Shown here one piece after another: positions 34,201 through 46,200 of a stretch of DNA of 64,000 nucleotides. This stretch comes from Phoebastria nigripes. Taxonomy: Eukaryota > Chordata > Aves > Procellariiformes > Diomedeidae. The position numbers and the translations under genes were made by a program. The stretch covers positions 384,969 to 448,968 of the forward strand of contig JAYKAV010001278.1 in the NCBI GenBank assembly GCA_035582835.1, in the 5' to 3' direction. The notes below the pieces were generated by a model. It did no database searches. It had not been told where the DNA came from and saw nothing but the letters and a program-made list of their open reading frames with translations. Position 1 is the first letter of the stretch; each line of letters opens with the position of its first letter.

Positions 34201-37200
34201 TGAGGGAGAAGGTTCCCCTCCAGGAAGAGGCGGGGTGGGGGGGGAAAGGCATCCTTTTATGTGTAGGAAGATGAAAATCTTTCTCATGCTAATTTGTATC
34301 AAATATTTTCCCTGTATTATTTTTAGTGTGATTTTTGCAATGTTACTAATGGAGAAGTAAGTTCTGTGTGGCAGTCTTTTTCATCAAACTGTCAAGTTAT
34401 TTTGAGGAAAAAATAATTGATTACCATTGCTCTGTACGTGTGGTAGGAGTCTTCAGGGTAACTGTCTCTGGAATTGGAGGTGTTGATTTTGTTCCAGGCC
34501 TTGGTTTTTTAGATAAAATCTTGTAAGCTTAAAAGTAGCTTCTTTCTTTGGCTGACTTGGAAGAACATTGCCTTACATCGCTAAGAACTTCACTGTCCTG
34601 TCTTCTGACAAAATCTTGCCCTAAATAGTCATTAAATTAATCGTTACCTTCTTGCATTAGCCTCTGTCATAAATGATCATACGAGCTCTGGTGTGCTGAT
34701 GTGCTTACTAAGAGCACTTAAAGCATAGAGAAGTACATTCCAGTAAAAGAATATGAGACAATTTACAACTGTTTCACTTGGGGTCTGTTACATAAATACA
34801 TTATCAGCAATACTATTGCTGCAGGATGGAATGGCAAGGATCTCAAACTGGGGACATGTAAAGGCTTCTAGAAAAATAAACTTGGACCAGAAAATTTGTG
34901 CCATATTGCAATACCTTGGTGAAGATAATAATTAATTTGCTTAAACATGGCATCTTATAGGTAGCTGAACATCAGGAGCTAGAACAGGAGGGTGAGACTT
35001 CTGTTATTCACAAGGATATCTTGTTAAATATTTACACAATATCTACATTCATATGTTACAGAAGAGCTTTAAAAGACCCTTTTGATGATATAATGTGTGA
35101 GGATGCACAGAAATATTTTTAAGCTGCTGAGTAAGATAGGAGCCCAGCCTCCTCATAAAGTGACACCTTAAAGATTGGGACGTTAACTTTAAAAGGTACT
35201 TGGGCTCCTAAATCAAAAAAGTACTTTTGACAGTTGTATCTTTAAAATCCAGAGTCACCATTATGAAAGGTATATCAGAAGTCACTCAGTCATTTGCTTC
35301 TCTTGGGTACTGTCTTTCAAGTAGACTAACAGGCCCACTTGGGATTTCAAATTGGAAGGAATTCATGGTGGCAGAGATCTTGTTCTGAATAAAGTCACAA
35401 AACCTATCAGATCTTTCCTGAAAGATTTATATAAATGTTAGCATGTTTTAAATAGAACTGGCACCTCATGAACAAGTTGTTAATACTTGAATTTTGTAAA
35501 ACACATGGTGACTTTCTCTTTGTCACATAGCTTAATCGAGCGGAATTTGAAGATCAAGATGATGAGACCAGAGTGCAGTATGAGGGCTTCCGGCCTGGGA
35601 TGTATGTTCGAATAGAGATTGAGAATGTCCCATGTGAATTTGTCCTGAATTTTGACCCTCATTATCCTGTTATCTTGGGTGGTTTAGGCAACAGTGAAGG
35701 AAATGTTGGATATGTACAGGTATGTAGCCAAAACTGCGAGTGCATTTTATATCAGTACAGGTGTGCTTCGGAGTGTCTGGAGCTATTATTTATTTTCTGT
35801 TTATTGAAGATACAGTAAACAGAGAGAGAAACCTTCGTCTCTGTCTCTTGAATAGGGGATTTGCTTTTGACACAATTAACTCTACAGTAGCAGACACTGG
35901 ATTTTTACAGGCTTAATTGGATAACTGGAAGAAGAAGTTGTTGTTTAATGTTCATCTGCAGAGATGTCTCAGGACTAAGGTCTGATACTGTGATTGCTAA
36001 ATTGCAAACATAAACTGTACTCTGAGGTTCATGGTCTATGGACAAGTGGCTATAGAAAAGTTACTAGCACATATTTTAATATAATACTTGCTCGTATGCA
36101 TACAAACATGACTTCAAAGTGAGTGAAATACTGATTAGCTTTATCTTCGCAGTCAACCTAGCGTTAATGAGAATGTTCTAAGATATAAAGCTTACTGAAT
36201 AAAAAATTCTAGTGTAGATGGAAGTTGCTTTCAATCAATCCTGAAAATTAAGGCTTGAATTTCAGAATTAATGTTATTATCCTGTAATAGCATTGTTCAT
36301 CTTTTCTTCTAATTAGTTGCGCCTGAAGAAGCACCGATGGTATAAGAAGATACTTAAGACACGTGATCCTTTAATCCTCTCATTAGGGTGGAGGCGATTT
36401 CAGACTATCCCCATGTTCTACATTGAAGATCACAATGGGCGTCATAGGCTTCTGAAGTACACACCACAACATATGCATTGTGGAGCAACTTTTTGGGGTG
36501 AGGGTGTTCTGGAGTTACTATCCTGTATCACTTAATCATCATAAAATTCTCAAGCTTTACAGGATGTGTCAGGAAGTACAGCCAGTAGCTTTTGGAAAGA
36601 GAAGTCTTTAAAAAGTTGTGTTCCCTGTGGAATATAAAATAACACCAAATAGTATGGGAAAATAGGCAATTGCCTATTATTTGTGAATTATTTGAATGAT
36701 TTGTGAATTATTTGGCTTTTAATCGAATTCTGAGCATTCTGCTAGGTTGTATCATATAAAAGAGGAACCTGATTTGTTGGCTGTGTGCAGAGACACTTGC
36801 ACACATGGGCCCAGCCTTGCAAATGCTTCCGTACATGAGTAACTTCTTGTTAACCATTCCTTTAACTGTCGTGGGGCTATATATGAGTAATGGGTTGAAT
36901 GCTTTAAACTTGTCTTTGGTTTTATTCATTGAGAATATTTGGCACGTATTTCTAAGCTTTCTGACTTTAAATAGAAGCTAGATGTTGTGTAGTAAAGCTT
37001 TTCATAAATTTTTAAATTTAATTTTCTTGTAGGGCCCATCACTCCTCAGGGGACAGGATTTTTGGCAGTTCAGTCTGTCAGTGGCACAACGGTAGGTTTC
37101 TTATCACAAAATGTTGATTACTGCTTTCCGTGGGTCTTTGAATAAAATATATAGATTTGGGGAGGAAGGTTTACATATGGTAAAGCAGTGATGTAGGAAC

Positions 37201-40200
37201 TGAGAAAATAGGTGGACTAAAGCTTTTGAAAGGTGTATTGTGAAACTGGATGGAGGCTTTTTTTTTTTTGTTTGTTTTGTTTTTTTAACAATTTTCATCT
37301 GCTACACTGAAAATGACAAATATTGCTTTATTATTTTCTGTGGAAGGATTTATACCTACTTGATTTTCAGGTCCTAAGTATTTAGATAACTTTTAAAACC
37401 TTTTTACAGGATGAGATACTGATGTTCCTGTTGAGAAAGTTTGCCCTCAGTGTGATTCCTCTGCATCTTGTTAGAATGTTTATGGGTATCTGAATTAATT
37501 TAAATAGTATTGAAGCAGTATTTATCAAATATGATCTTTGTTGCATATATATTACCCAAAGGTAGATGTTTACATACAACATATATAATGAAAGCTTTGC
37601 ATGGCATTGTAATGAGCATGACAGTAATCAGTGGTGATTATTATCTCCTTGCTAAAATACGCCTTGTTTAAGTCCTATTGCACAATCATCTTGTTATATG
37701 TATTAAAAGGCTATTTTTGTCATGTGTCCCTAGCATAATATAGTGACTTACAGCAGTGCACAAAGCACTTCTCCTTTGAGACTTTCTGTCTGAGTAAGAT
37801 TCTGTTTCATAAAGAGAACACAGTGAGGTAGATAACAAGGACTCTTAGATTGCTTCCAAGGTAATTAGAATGGCAGTTCTGAAAATCTCATTAGTGAATG
37901 GTAGGAATGTTATGTCAGCGGCACCTCAACTAGTCTGTACGAAGTCAATTTGCATTTGTCATGCTGTTGTACTCCTGTAAAGGTTATAAATTATGAACTC
38001 AAACTCTAAAAAGCAGTGAAATTGTATCAGTGAAATGGTTTCTTCACTGTTTGGTAAATATACATTCAGTAGTGTCTTTCACCTCTGTATGTTTCAGCCT
38101 GATTTCCGGATTGCTGCGACAGGAGTTGTGCTTGATTTAGATAAATCCATAACTATTGTGAAGAAACTAAAGCTAACCGGTTTTCCATTCAAAATTTTTA
38201 AGAATACTTCTTTTATTAAGGTAGGTATGTAGGTATGTATATTGTAAAACCACATGTACTGATGTTAGGAAGGAATGCAACCTGGGACTCCATCTGTCTT
38301 TCCCGAGGCAGAAGCTCCCCGTAATTGTCACATAGTCTTCTAGATCTCAGTAGCTGCTTGGGTTTTTTTGAGCTCTCTTCAGTGCGGTCTCTAAAGGTAC
38401 TGATCATTAGCCAATGAATATGAATTATTGTTAACCAGACAAAAATTCTGGTCACATTCAATGTGACTTTTTTTTTTCTTTCCCCCCTCCCCCCCGCCCT
38501 CCCCTTCCTTCTCAAACCCACTGATTAGCTTCCCACAGTGGCAGACACCTCTGAAGAATGTGAACCTGTCCCTGGTGTCATTCAGGCAGTTTGATCCCAC
38601 TGAATTTCAGCTNTGGGATCAAAGATGACTTCTAGCAGTGCTTAGGACTTCACATTTACAGTTACAAAAGTGTTTGGGGCAGGAAGTGTTGCAGAAGTGA
38701 ATTTTCAGTGACCTTCTAGCTGTCCTTAGTTGGGCTTTCAGGCTCAGGAAGAGGTTAGGTTATTCTGCATTTGGGGCAGTAAGCAGCTAAGCACTGATCC
38801 CAACAGTGAAGCACTCGAGTGTTCGCACTAAGCATACGCAGAATTTTTCCTGACTTCCGTGTGATTTATGAAAGAAGCACAAACCTTGGAGAGCTGTATT
38901 GTATTAGAGTCTCACAGCTAGCAACTTAAGGCAGCTTACTTGTTTTTAAGGTATGCTGTGTTCCAGCAAATGACTTTAAAAGAGAACTGGACAGATTCTC
39001 TTAAATATGTTCTGTTTTAGAATTTTAAATGTATATATTTCATGCTAAGAAGCCTTACCTGTGGTATATGACTCTTAAGTAGATTACTTTTAGTAGCTTA
39101 NCTTAAAGTCATCTGAGTAGGTTTTTGGTATGATCAGCACTCTTAGTATAAAGACAATGTTATGTTCTTCCTATTTCTTAGAAGATATGCTTGTGGGAAT
39201 TACTTATATTTTTGTGGCCTATATAGGTCACAGAGAGAGACTTAGCATCTTGAATGATGGCGGGTAATTTACACTTTCAGGGAATGTTTAACTCTCAGTT
39301 GGAAGTGGCTAAATTTGAAGGTGCAGCGATTCGTACTGTGAGTGGTATCCGAGGACAGATCAAAAAGGCCCTCCGAACTCCAGTAGGTGCTTTCAGAGCA
39401 ACATTTGAAGACAAGTTGCTGATGAGTGGTAAGTTGCACTTTCCATGTAAGTTATCACACAACTTTCATCCTGCTTCACAGATTGAAAAGGCATGTCTCA
39501 GAATCTTTGGAATCTGATAATTGAGATGTGAATTCAAAGAGCATGAAATATCTGGTGAGATGCAGAATGAAATTTTTAAAAAGTACATTTTATGTTGGAT
39601 TTCTTTCAGTTATACTCAGAAGTCATATAGTATGCAGATGAAAAGGTTTGTCTTGGAGACCTATTTCTCTGAGTGTTTTAAAGTGTTTTACCCAGCATGG
39701 TATGGTTTTCTCCTTGAATGTGAAGATGAATTGTATTTAGTGGTACGAGTGCTAGAAGGACATTTTTCTGAAAAATCCAAAGTGGCATTGTAACTCTAGT
39801 TAGCTTTTTTCCCTAACCTTTTGGGGAAATTATGCAGGGGATAGGGGTAAGTGATCTCCTGTGTTTGCTGAGCGTCACTGTGATGTTGGGAACATGACTT
39901 TATGCTTATTTGGGTTTATATGACCTCTGTTTTCCTAAACCCATCAAAATTATGGATAGTGCAAAATAAAAGCAAGTTAATTCTTTTATAAAAATAGGCA
40001 GAGGAAAAGCAAATAATTTTTGTCAGTAATGGTAGAGGCACAGATACATATATGAACTCTGTTGCTAGTTCTTTAATTGAATATGAATAATGAATAGGGT
40101 GGTATTCAGCTGGCTGCTCTTCAGGAATACGTACGGTTTATGACTTCATGGGGTTTTGCAGAATCCAAGTGTACAAATAGTTACATTGCTTTTGCCTAAC

Positions 40201-42145
40201 ATTGAAGAGATTTGGTATATATACCAGACACAATACTAGCATGCGGTCTAGGTGTTAGTTATCTATTCTGTTCAGGCAATCTTTCCTTAAGAGTGTGGAT
40301 GTGATGAACTGTGTTGTTATAGAGCCAAGTAACATTTCCTTTTCTTCCAGATATTGTCTTTGTGAGGACTTGGTATCCTGTTTCTATCCCAACATTTTAT
40401 AACCCNGTAACATCCTTGCTGAAGCCAGCAGGTGAGAAAGATAGTTGGACTGGAATGAAGACAACAGGCCAGCTGAGGCATGAGCGAGGCATCAAACTGA
40501 AACAAAACAAAGATTCTCTCTATAAGGTATATTTGATATGGGTTTTTTTTTGTTTTGTTTTGTTTTTTTGTTTTTTTTGTTTTTTAAACCAGTGATCACA
40601 GTCAAATTTGCACTCTGCCTCAGACCTGTGCAGACCTGAGAGTAGTGTAAATACGTGTTCATACATATGCATATGTGACTTCATATTTTTATCCACAAGG
40701 CACAGTCATTCCTGGCACAAGACGGAAATAAAGCAGTGCAAAGCAGATTGTTGTGGGTCAATGAGAGTTTATAAAGTAATCTGCAGGGGAGAAGTCTTCT
40801 CCAAAAGCTTACTGAGACTTCTGCCATAGTAAAATAGGGGTAAACATACCATTCACGGTTCGGTGCAAGGACATTGGAGAACGTTTTTTGAGTGTTTGTT
40901 GCGTTTTTTTGTGGTGGTTGTTTTTGTTTTTTTTTTCTTTTGTGGTGTTTTGTTTTTTTTTCCCCTGAAAGATGGAAAATAAAAGCTTTTTAAGATCATG
41001 AATCTTATATATGTCCTATATCAATTCTTTTAGCCTATTGTGAGGGAGAAAAGGCATTTCAATAAGCTCCACATTCCTAAAGCACTGCAGAAGGCACTGC
41101 CTTTTAAGAACAAGCCTAAGAATCTTGAGAAGAAAGGCAAGACTCCAAAAGACCAGTGGAGACCAGCTGTTATCAGGGAGCCTCATGAAAAGAAGGTAAT
41201 TATCACTTATTCTGAAATAAGGACTCCCGAAGGGTAAATGTGTTGCTTAGACCATTTCAAACTATTGTTTTAGCACTTGAACCTACTGCTAGTGCTAAAG
41301 ACATATATACTCCTAGTGAAAAATAATCACCTGCAATTTGGTTTGTTCCTGTTTGGCACATAGTACATATATGGGACTGGCTCTGAGTGGACAGTGTCTA
41401 TTTTTTAAACTAACAGGTCACCTGAAGCCTAAATAGGACTTCTGTCCTTGTCACAGGACTTGCAAGGTATTTCAGTTGGATGTAGTGCTCTCACATTATG
41501 GGTGACTTAAATTGGCAGCTGTGGTCTTTTATTTGACTTGTCATTGCTTTGCATTATTAACAAAGACAGGACTTGAAGCAAATACTCTGCTTCAAAAATT
41601 GAGAATTATAGAGTGCTTGCAAAGGCAAGAAGAACCAAACTTCAGTTTAAGTGTTCTATAGTAGCAATTAGGAATAGCCTTTTAAATAGTATCTAACCAA
41701 AAATCAGAGTTCACAAAAATTAAGCCTTTGATTAACTTCCCAACAAGAGAAATGATTAAACCATTTTAGAANTTGGGTAACAGGTGCAGAAATAATTAGG
41801 AACTTGCCCTGAATATCTGATTCATTGTATGGCTCTCTGCTGAGGTTAAACTTTCTTGCTCACCAAAACTGAACTGTTTGTATATTGATTCTCTATTTTC
41901 TGTTTTAGATATCAGCCCTACTCAGTGCTTTGAGTACAGTGAATAATTACAAGATAAAGAAAGCCAAAGTAAAACATCGGGAACAGCTTAAAGAATATCT
42001 CAAAGTTAAGCAGAAGGAGGATGAACAGAAATTCAAGAGGCAAAAGGAGGCTAAGAAAAAAATCTATCGCATACTAGGGCAAAGGGAGAAAAAAAGGCAG
42101 AAGTCAAGCTTGAAAGGATCTAGCAAGGGAGAGAAGAATATGTAA
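19298..42145 (+). CDS. BMS1: Ribosome biogenesis GTPase BMS1 (23 coding exons, complete)
   Basis: Exons: 19298-19473, 19870-20060, 21501-21580, 23108-23296, 23799-23941, 25311-25432, 26141-26337, 27066-27202, 27761-28599, 29437-29538, 30693-30850, 31398-31479, 32513-32589, 32817-32876, 33625-33807, 35531-35719, 36317-36497, 37033-37091, 38098-38220, 39281-39428, 40351-40526, 41034-41195, 41909-42145. All have GT-AG junctions and one frame of 1336 residues; human BMS1 has 1282. The start ATG has A at -3 and G at +4. Domains: a Lys-rich N-terminus; a G domain with Walker [10 protein letters not shown] (89-97), ECGCDI at G3 instead of DxxG (132-137) and THLD as G4 (184-187), all normal for BMS1; an AARP2CN region (about 230-330); a very acidic segment (412-692, exon 10); and the conserved BMS1/TSR1 C-terminal domain (about 880-1230) with [18 protein letters not shown] and GWRRFQTIP, then a basic Lys-rich tail. 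BMS1 binds RCL1 and U3 snoRNP in the nucleolus and promotes early 18S pre-rRNA processing. No frameshift or premature stop is seen. Isolated Ns at 28334, 28499 and 40406 fall in coding sequence. Confidence 0.97.
20250..20640 (+). other. Long pyrimidine-rich tract in BMS1 intron 3
   Basis: About 390 bases of the sense strand are dominated by T and C (many TTTTCC and CCTTT words, few A or G runs). No coding or known repeat content was recognised. Confidence 0.6.
22843..22895. repeat. Inverted repeat plus third arm copy in BMS1 intron 4
   Basis: AATCAAATCTC (22845-22855) and GAGATTTGATT (22863-22873) are perfect 11-base inverted arms around the 7-base loop TATAAAG. A further AGAGATTTGATTT lies about 10 bases downstream (about 22885-22897). 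The structure could form a hairpin in DNA or in the pre-mRNA. Confidence 0.8.
25237..25296 (+). repeat. 60-base uninterrupted T run just upstream of BMS1 exon 7
   Basis: Sixty consecutive T residues are followed by GGAACATTGGGTAG and the exon 7 acceptor (exon starts 25311). The run occupies the polypyrimidine-tract position 14 bases from the AG. Its recorded length should be treated as approximate, since runs like this are unstable and hard to sequence. Confidence 0.9.
28967..29156 (+). repeat. CR1 LINE 3' end (avian type) in BMS1 intron 10
   Basis: The stretch carries the hallmark CR1 phrases in order: CACTGGAACAGGTTGCCCAG, AGAAGTTGTGGAATCTCCATC, CTTGGAGATACTCAAAAGC, CTGGACA, CCTGCTTTAGGTGACCCTGC, TTGAGCAGTGGGGCTGGACA, AGATGACC and TCCCTTCCAACCTCAACCAT, ending near TTCTGCAAGTCTGTGAAG, a degraded form of the usual terminal ATTCTRTGA repeat. 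The orientation is the same as BMS1. It is 5'-truncated, as most genomic CR1 copies are, and contains no coding sequence. Confidence 0.95.
31664..31783 (+). repeat. Short tandem duplications in BMS1 intron 13
   Basis: A perfect 22-base unit (ATTAGGAAATGGAGTCTGTA plus AA) is present twice, at 31739-31760 and 31761-31782. About 60 bases earlier a TGTAGGCAAGT word is repeated with a 15-base period (31665 and 31680). Confidence 0.85.
32438..32483 (+). repeat. 23-base tandem duplication 29 bases before BMS1 exon 14
   Basis: CAATACAACAGAATGGTTAA plus CTG (32438-32460) is directly repeated at 32461-32483 with a single C/T difference. It ends 29 bases upstream of the exon 14 start at 32513, so it covers the likely branch-point zone. 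Confidence 0.9.
38467..38512. repeat. Poly-pyrimidine / complementary G-rich tract in BMS1 intron 20
   Basis: A T9 run followed by CTTTCCCCCCTCCCCCCCGCCCTCCCC reads as four or more G runs on the minus strand and fits a G-quadruplex or triplex-forming motif. Confidence 0.7.
40541..40585 (+). repeat. T-rich (TTTTG)n low-complexity tract in BMS1 intron 22
   Basis: Repeated TTTTG/TTTTTTG units lie directly after exon 22. A similar T/G-rich tract is present at about 40899-40970 in the same intron. Confidence 0.85.
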
Positions 42146-42409
42146 AAACTTAATCAGATTTTAGGCCAAATGAGGAAATAGGGTAGCTGTGCAATTTTCT
42201 GTTGAAGAAACAAAAAGGCCTTGGACTACACTAGACATGCTTTCAAGAGAAGAAAAAAATGCAAATGTGACCTTACTCAAGCTCTTGAATACATTTGGCA
42301 ATGTACATAAATAAGATGTAGAAGTATGGATTGTGGTTTTTCTACATGATATTCCAGAGGACTTTGTATTTCAGTATATTTCTATCCATACTGCACATTA
42401 TATCTANCC

Positions 42410-42415
42410 AATAAA
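42410..42415 (+). promoter_or_regulatory. BMS1: BMS1 polyadenylation signal
   Basis: AATAAA lies 265 bases after the BMS1 stop codon, with a GT/T-rich stretch after it (TTGTTTCTAAGTGTTTTGTC from 42440), so cleavage is expected at about 42430. The intervening 42146-42409 is a short 3' untranslated region without repeats. Confidence 0.8.
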
Positions 42416-43251
42416 GTATTTTAATGTCAATTACAGAATATTGTTTCTAAGTGTTTTGTCTTAGTACTAGTGGAATTCTGTGGGAGAGAACTCCTCTGGA
42501 TGTCTCTGCATGTGCTTCTGTCTTGGTAGTACTTTGAGCCATTGCCTAAATTTTGCCCTTGGCAAGTCTTCCATTAAAAGGCACGAAGATCAGCTATTAC
42601 TAGGCAGGGAGTTTTGGATTCTCTAGCTTTGATGTGCTAGCAGATGTCACCAGAGTAGCTCGCTCCTGTGCTTAGATCATCTGGTCCTGCATGAAAGCAT
42701 CTCAGTTTTTTCCACTTCTCACTAGATACTAAGCAGATCTTCAAAATAGTGTTCCATCCAGATCTTCTGTTACTTGACCAGTTTTGGCACACAGAGACTG
42801 TCAGTAGATCCCTCAATGACTGCAACTTTCTGGGCAAGCAGTATCAGACCCTTCCCAAATGTGTGTAACTACTTGGTGATTTTCTGTGAGATAAGCACAG
42901 ATGGGGTAACTTGCTTCCTTTGGGAACATCTTATGTCCAGCCAGCTCAGTTTGATGATATGGTGTTAGACTTTCTTAAGATGAATGGAGAGGAGAGGTAG
43001 TAGATTGTTTCAGTCCTGTTAAATTAACTGAGAGTTGAAATCTTTCTTGGTGTGACAAGAGGCTTTGAACAATCATTCTGTTGGAAGAGCAGTGGAATTT
43101 ATTTTTGTTGTGCCATATATGGCATCAAATAGTTACTGTGATATATGTATTTTTGATACTTAGTCTTCAAACAGGCAGTGGGTCAGATAACATCAGTAAT
43201 TTCTTGGTCTCCTTCCTGAATGAGTTCACTCTTTATCATCAAGCCAGAATT

Positions 43252-43270
43252 CATTATTATTATTATTATT
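43252..43270. repeat. (ATT)6 microsatellite
   Basis: There are six perfect ATT units followed by ACACTG. Confidence 0.9.
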
Positions 43271-46200
43271 ACACTGTAGTAATATTTGCTATCTCAGATG
43301 GGAGATCCNGTGTGGGATCAGGCTGCCTCACACAAAAGCTTTCTGCTGAATGGGTTTGTAGACTTTTTTTGTGAACGTTTAGCATTTCAGGATTTTCTTA
43401 ATTAATCTCATGTTTTGTGTACTGATATTGAAATTCTAATGCATCCATCTTTGCCTATATGATATTAAGCTGAAGCCTCACTCAAATTAATTTGTCAGTA
43501 ATTTCCCCTCCCCCCCCCCCATGAGATTCAGCTAAGGTCACGTGAATATGAAAACATGATTTATGCTTAAATAATTGAAGATTCTCTGCTGAATAGACAA
43601 CCGCTGCCTTCAGATATTTACAACAAAGCAGTTGGCTTTTTTTGCCCGTCAGAGTGGCACAGGGATGCCATGACTTTGTTCTGCAGCGTTGTTTCCTCTT
43701 CTGTCATACTGCACTGGGCTAGGTCTAATCTAAGCCATCAAGGAAGTGTTTCCTATTAATCCTGTTTTTATGCTGTTGTGAGCAAACTTCCATTTTATGT
43801 GCTGCTGTTTGCATCTTCTGTGTATTCACGCGTGACAAGTAGCTGTAGTTTTTTTGACCACCTGAGAAGTTACCACTGCAACACTTGACTTCAGGTTTCA
43901 CATCTGCTATTTATATGTAATGAAAAATAATTTTGATCTAGTTTGTTCATAATAGCTCTGCCAAAGATGAAAAAGGGGAAATGGTTGACTTCAGTCTTGT
44001 TTTCGTTGTGGAGAGAACCACTCGGAGAGCCAACCAAGGATGGAAATGTTTCACCTGCAAAGACTATACGAGATGCTTGTTCTGGATTATACCTTTTTTT
44101 CCCCCCCACTCTTTAGGTAGCCCTTTTCAAAGGGAGAGAAAATTTTGTACGTTTAACAGATTTTTTTTTTTTTTTTTTTTTAATTAAAAAAAGTTTAATA
44201 TGCAGTGGGTTGTAGGTAGGAGCTGGTGTGTGTTGTGAGCCCTGCTAAAAGAAAGGCAGAGGCTTTGTGATCTCTTGCCGTGCCGACTTTATTTTGGAAG
44301 CTGATGAGAGAACCAGTTTAGTGACTGTCCCAGCAGAGCGGGGCTCTGCTTTGGCCCGAGGGGGCCTCGTGCCGCCCAGGTGTTGCGACGGAGAGCCTGG
44401 CCAGGGCCCATACCCATACCTTTGCTAATTGTTCCGCGATTTACAGTGCTGCGGGGTAGGTCAGTGTAAATCCTCTGCTCCAGCATGAGGGGAGTGCTGC
44501 ACAACATACAGGTTGAAATCATTGCTGTATTTGTCTGAAAATGACAACTATGCTACAGCCTTTGCATAGCTGGGAGAGACATTAATACTGTATGCGAGGA
44601 GAGCTACCAGAGTCCTGGTAACAAAAGGTATTTGTTTTTCATCCGGAAAGACTAAATAAAACCTTGGGTTTAGTAGTAACCATGACCTCTAATAGTGCTT
44701 TTGGCCTGTTTTTAACATTCAATGTTTTAGTTTTGCCCCCGGGATAAGAAAGGGCAGTGGTTAGGGCTGAGGCAGTTGAGCTGGGCCGAGTGCTCAACAC
44801 CTCCCTGGTGCTGCGCCGGCACCCCTGAACCGCAGCTGAGGGAGGTTTGCTCTGGAGAGCTGCTGTGTGCCGGCCTGGCACCGGTGAAAGCTGCTGGCCT
44901 TGGAGAAAGNAAGGGCCTTGCACTGCGTTAAGTAACCCCCAAAGTTACTTAAGCCCCCAAATGCCTCCCCCTGTCCTCAGAAACCCGTTTCTGGCCACTG
45001 GGCTGGGCCTGTGGCTTGTGTTCCCCCCTTGCCTGGGCCTTTGGTAGAAAGGAGGCCAACGCCTGCCCTGCAGGCTGTGTCCCTTACTGCAGCCACCAAG
45101 TAAAACTGCCTGTTAGGAGAACAAAACCAATATTTACTCCTCCTCATCAGCTGCAAAAAAAAGCCTGAGTTATCGGAGGGAATCGCTGGCAACAGTCTTG
45201 CACTGGCAGGTGGCGGAACAAGGGGCTGAACTGTTCTTATCTTGGATAAACCTAGTCAGCGCTGCAGGAGGTACAAATAATTAGGAGTCTTGTTCGTGAT
45301 TAAGCCCTAGGCAAACATGAAAACCTGTAACAAAAGCAAAGTCTTTTGTACAATGATTTCCATGCTAAAGGAAGAAAAAAAAAGTAATCTGCTGGTAGAA
45401 GGCACCATACGGGTCTTCCAGGCGGGGTAATGCAAAATGAACTGTATCGCAAAATATTTCACCCAGGAGAGGATGCTAATTGCTTGTGAGCAAGGGGATT
45501 TCAACAGCAACAGTTCAACCTACGAGGCTGCAGAAACGTGTAGCTTGGGGGAGAAACTGAAATTGCAAAGAAACAGGCCATATGCGGTTTTGAATTAGAA
45601 TTAAAAATAGATGAGATCTGAGGGGGTGATGGGGTACAATCAAGAGGGCAGTCGTGTTGCTGACGGCGGTCTGTTACCCACAGCGCTATCTGTGCAAATG
45701 GTTAGCAAAGGCTAATGCTAGGTGAAGAGCAGGTAGGAGCTGCCTTTTTAAATAAAACCTTTCCTAGGAAGCATAAAGCTAGATGAAGAGTATTTTCCAT
45801 TTTGGGTTAACTACCTGGATTAATTTTACAAGGATTAGACCTCATTCCTCCTAACTTAGTGTCGCTTCAGTGTGATTTCAAACTGGAATTGGTGATACAT
45901 GGATGCAGATGGTGGAGCAGATGAGGTCTCATACCCTGTCCTAGAAGCTGGGTTGTGGGGTGGGTATCTGGCAAATACCCGCTCCGACAGTTTGCAAAGT
46001 GTCTGTCTGGGCATCCCCTTCCCCTGGCTCCAGTTGCTCATTTTCTGTTCAAGAATTTGGCCCACACATGGTCAGGTCACCCTGTTCTTATTTGTGGTGG
46101 AAAACTCCTCTCTGACTGACTTAAGAGGTGGTATAAAATACATGGGAAGGTAGCTGGCTGTATAGCTGTGGGAGGATGTAGGAATCATACCAGGGCTAAG

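Noticed and set aside
19474..41908. Possible box C/D or H/ACA snoRNAs in BMS1 introns
   Set aside because: Ribosome-biogenesis genes often host snoRNAs, so I looked for paired C (RUGAUGA) and D (CUGA) boxes. Near-matches such as at 24205 and 33420 lack a partner at proper spacing or terminal stems. H/ACA structures could not be judged by eye.
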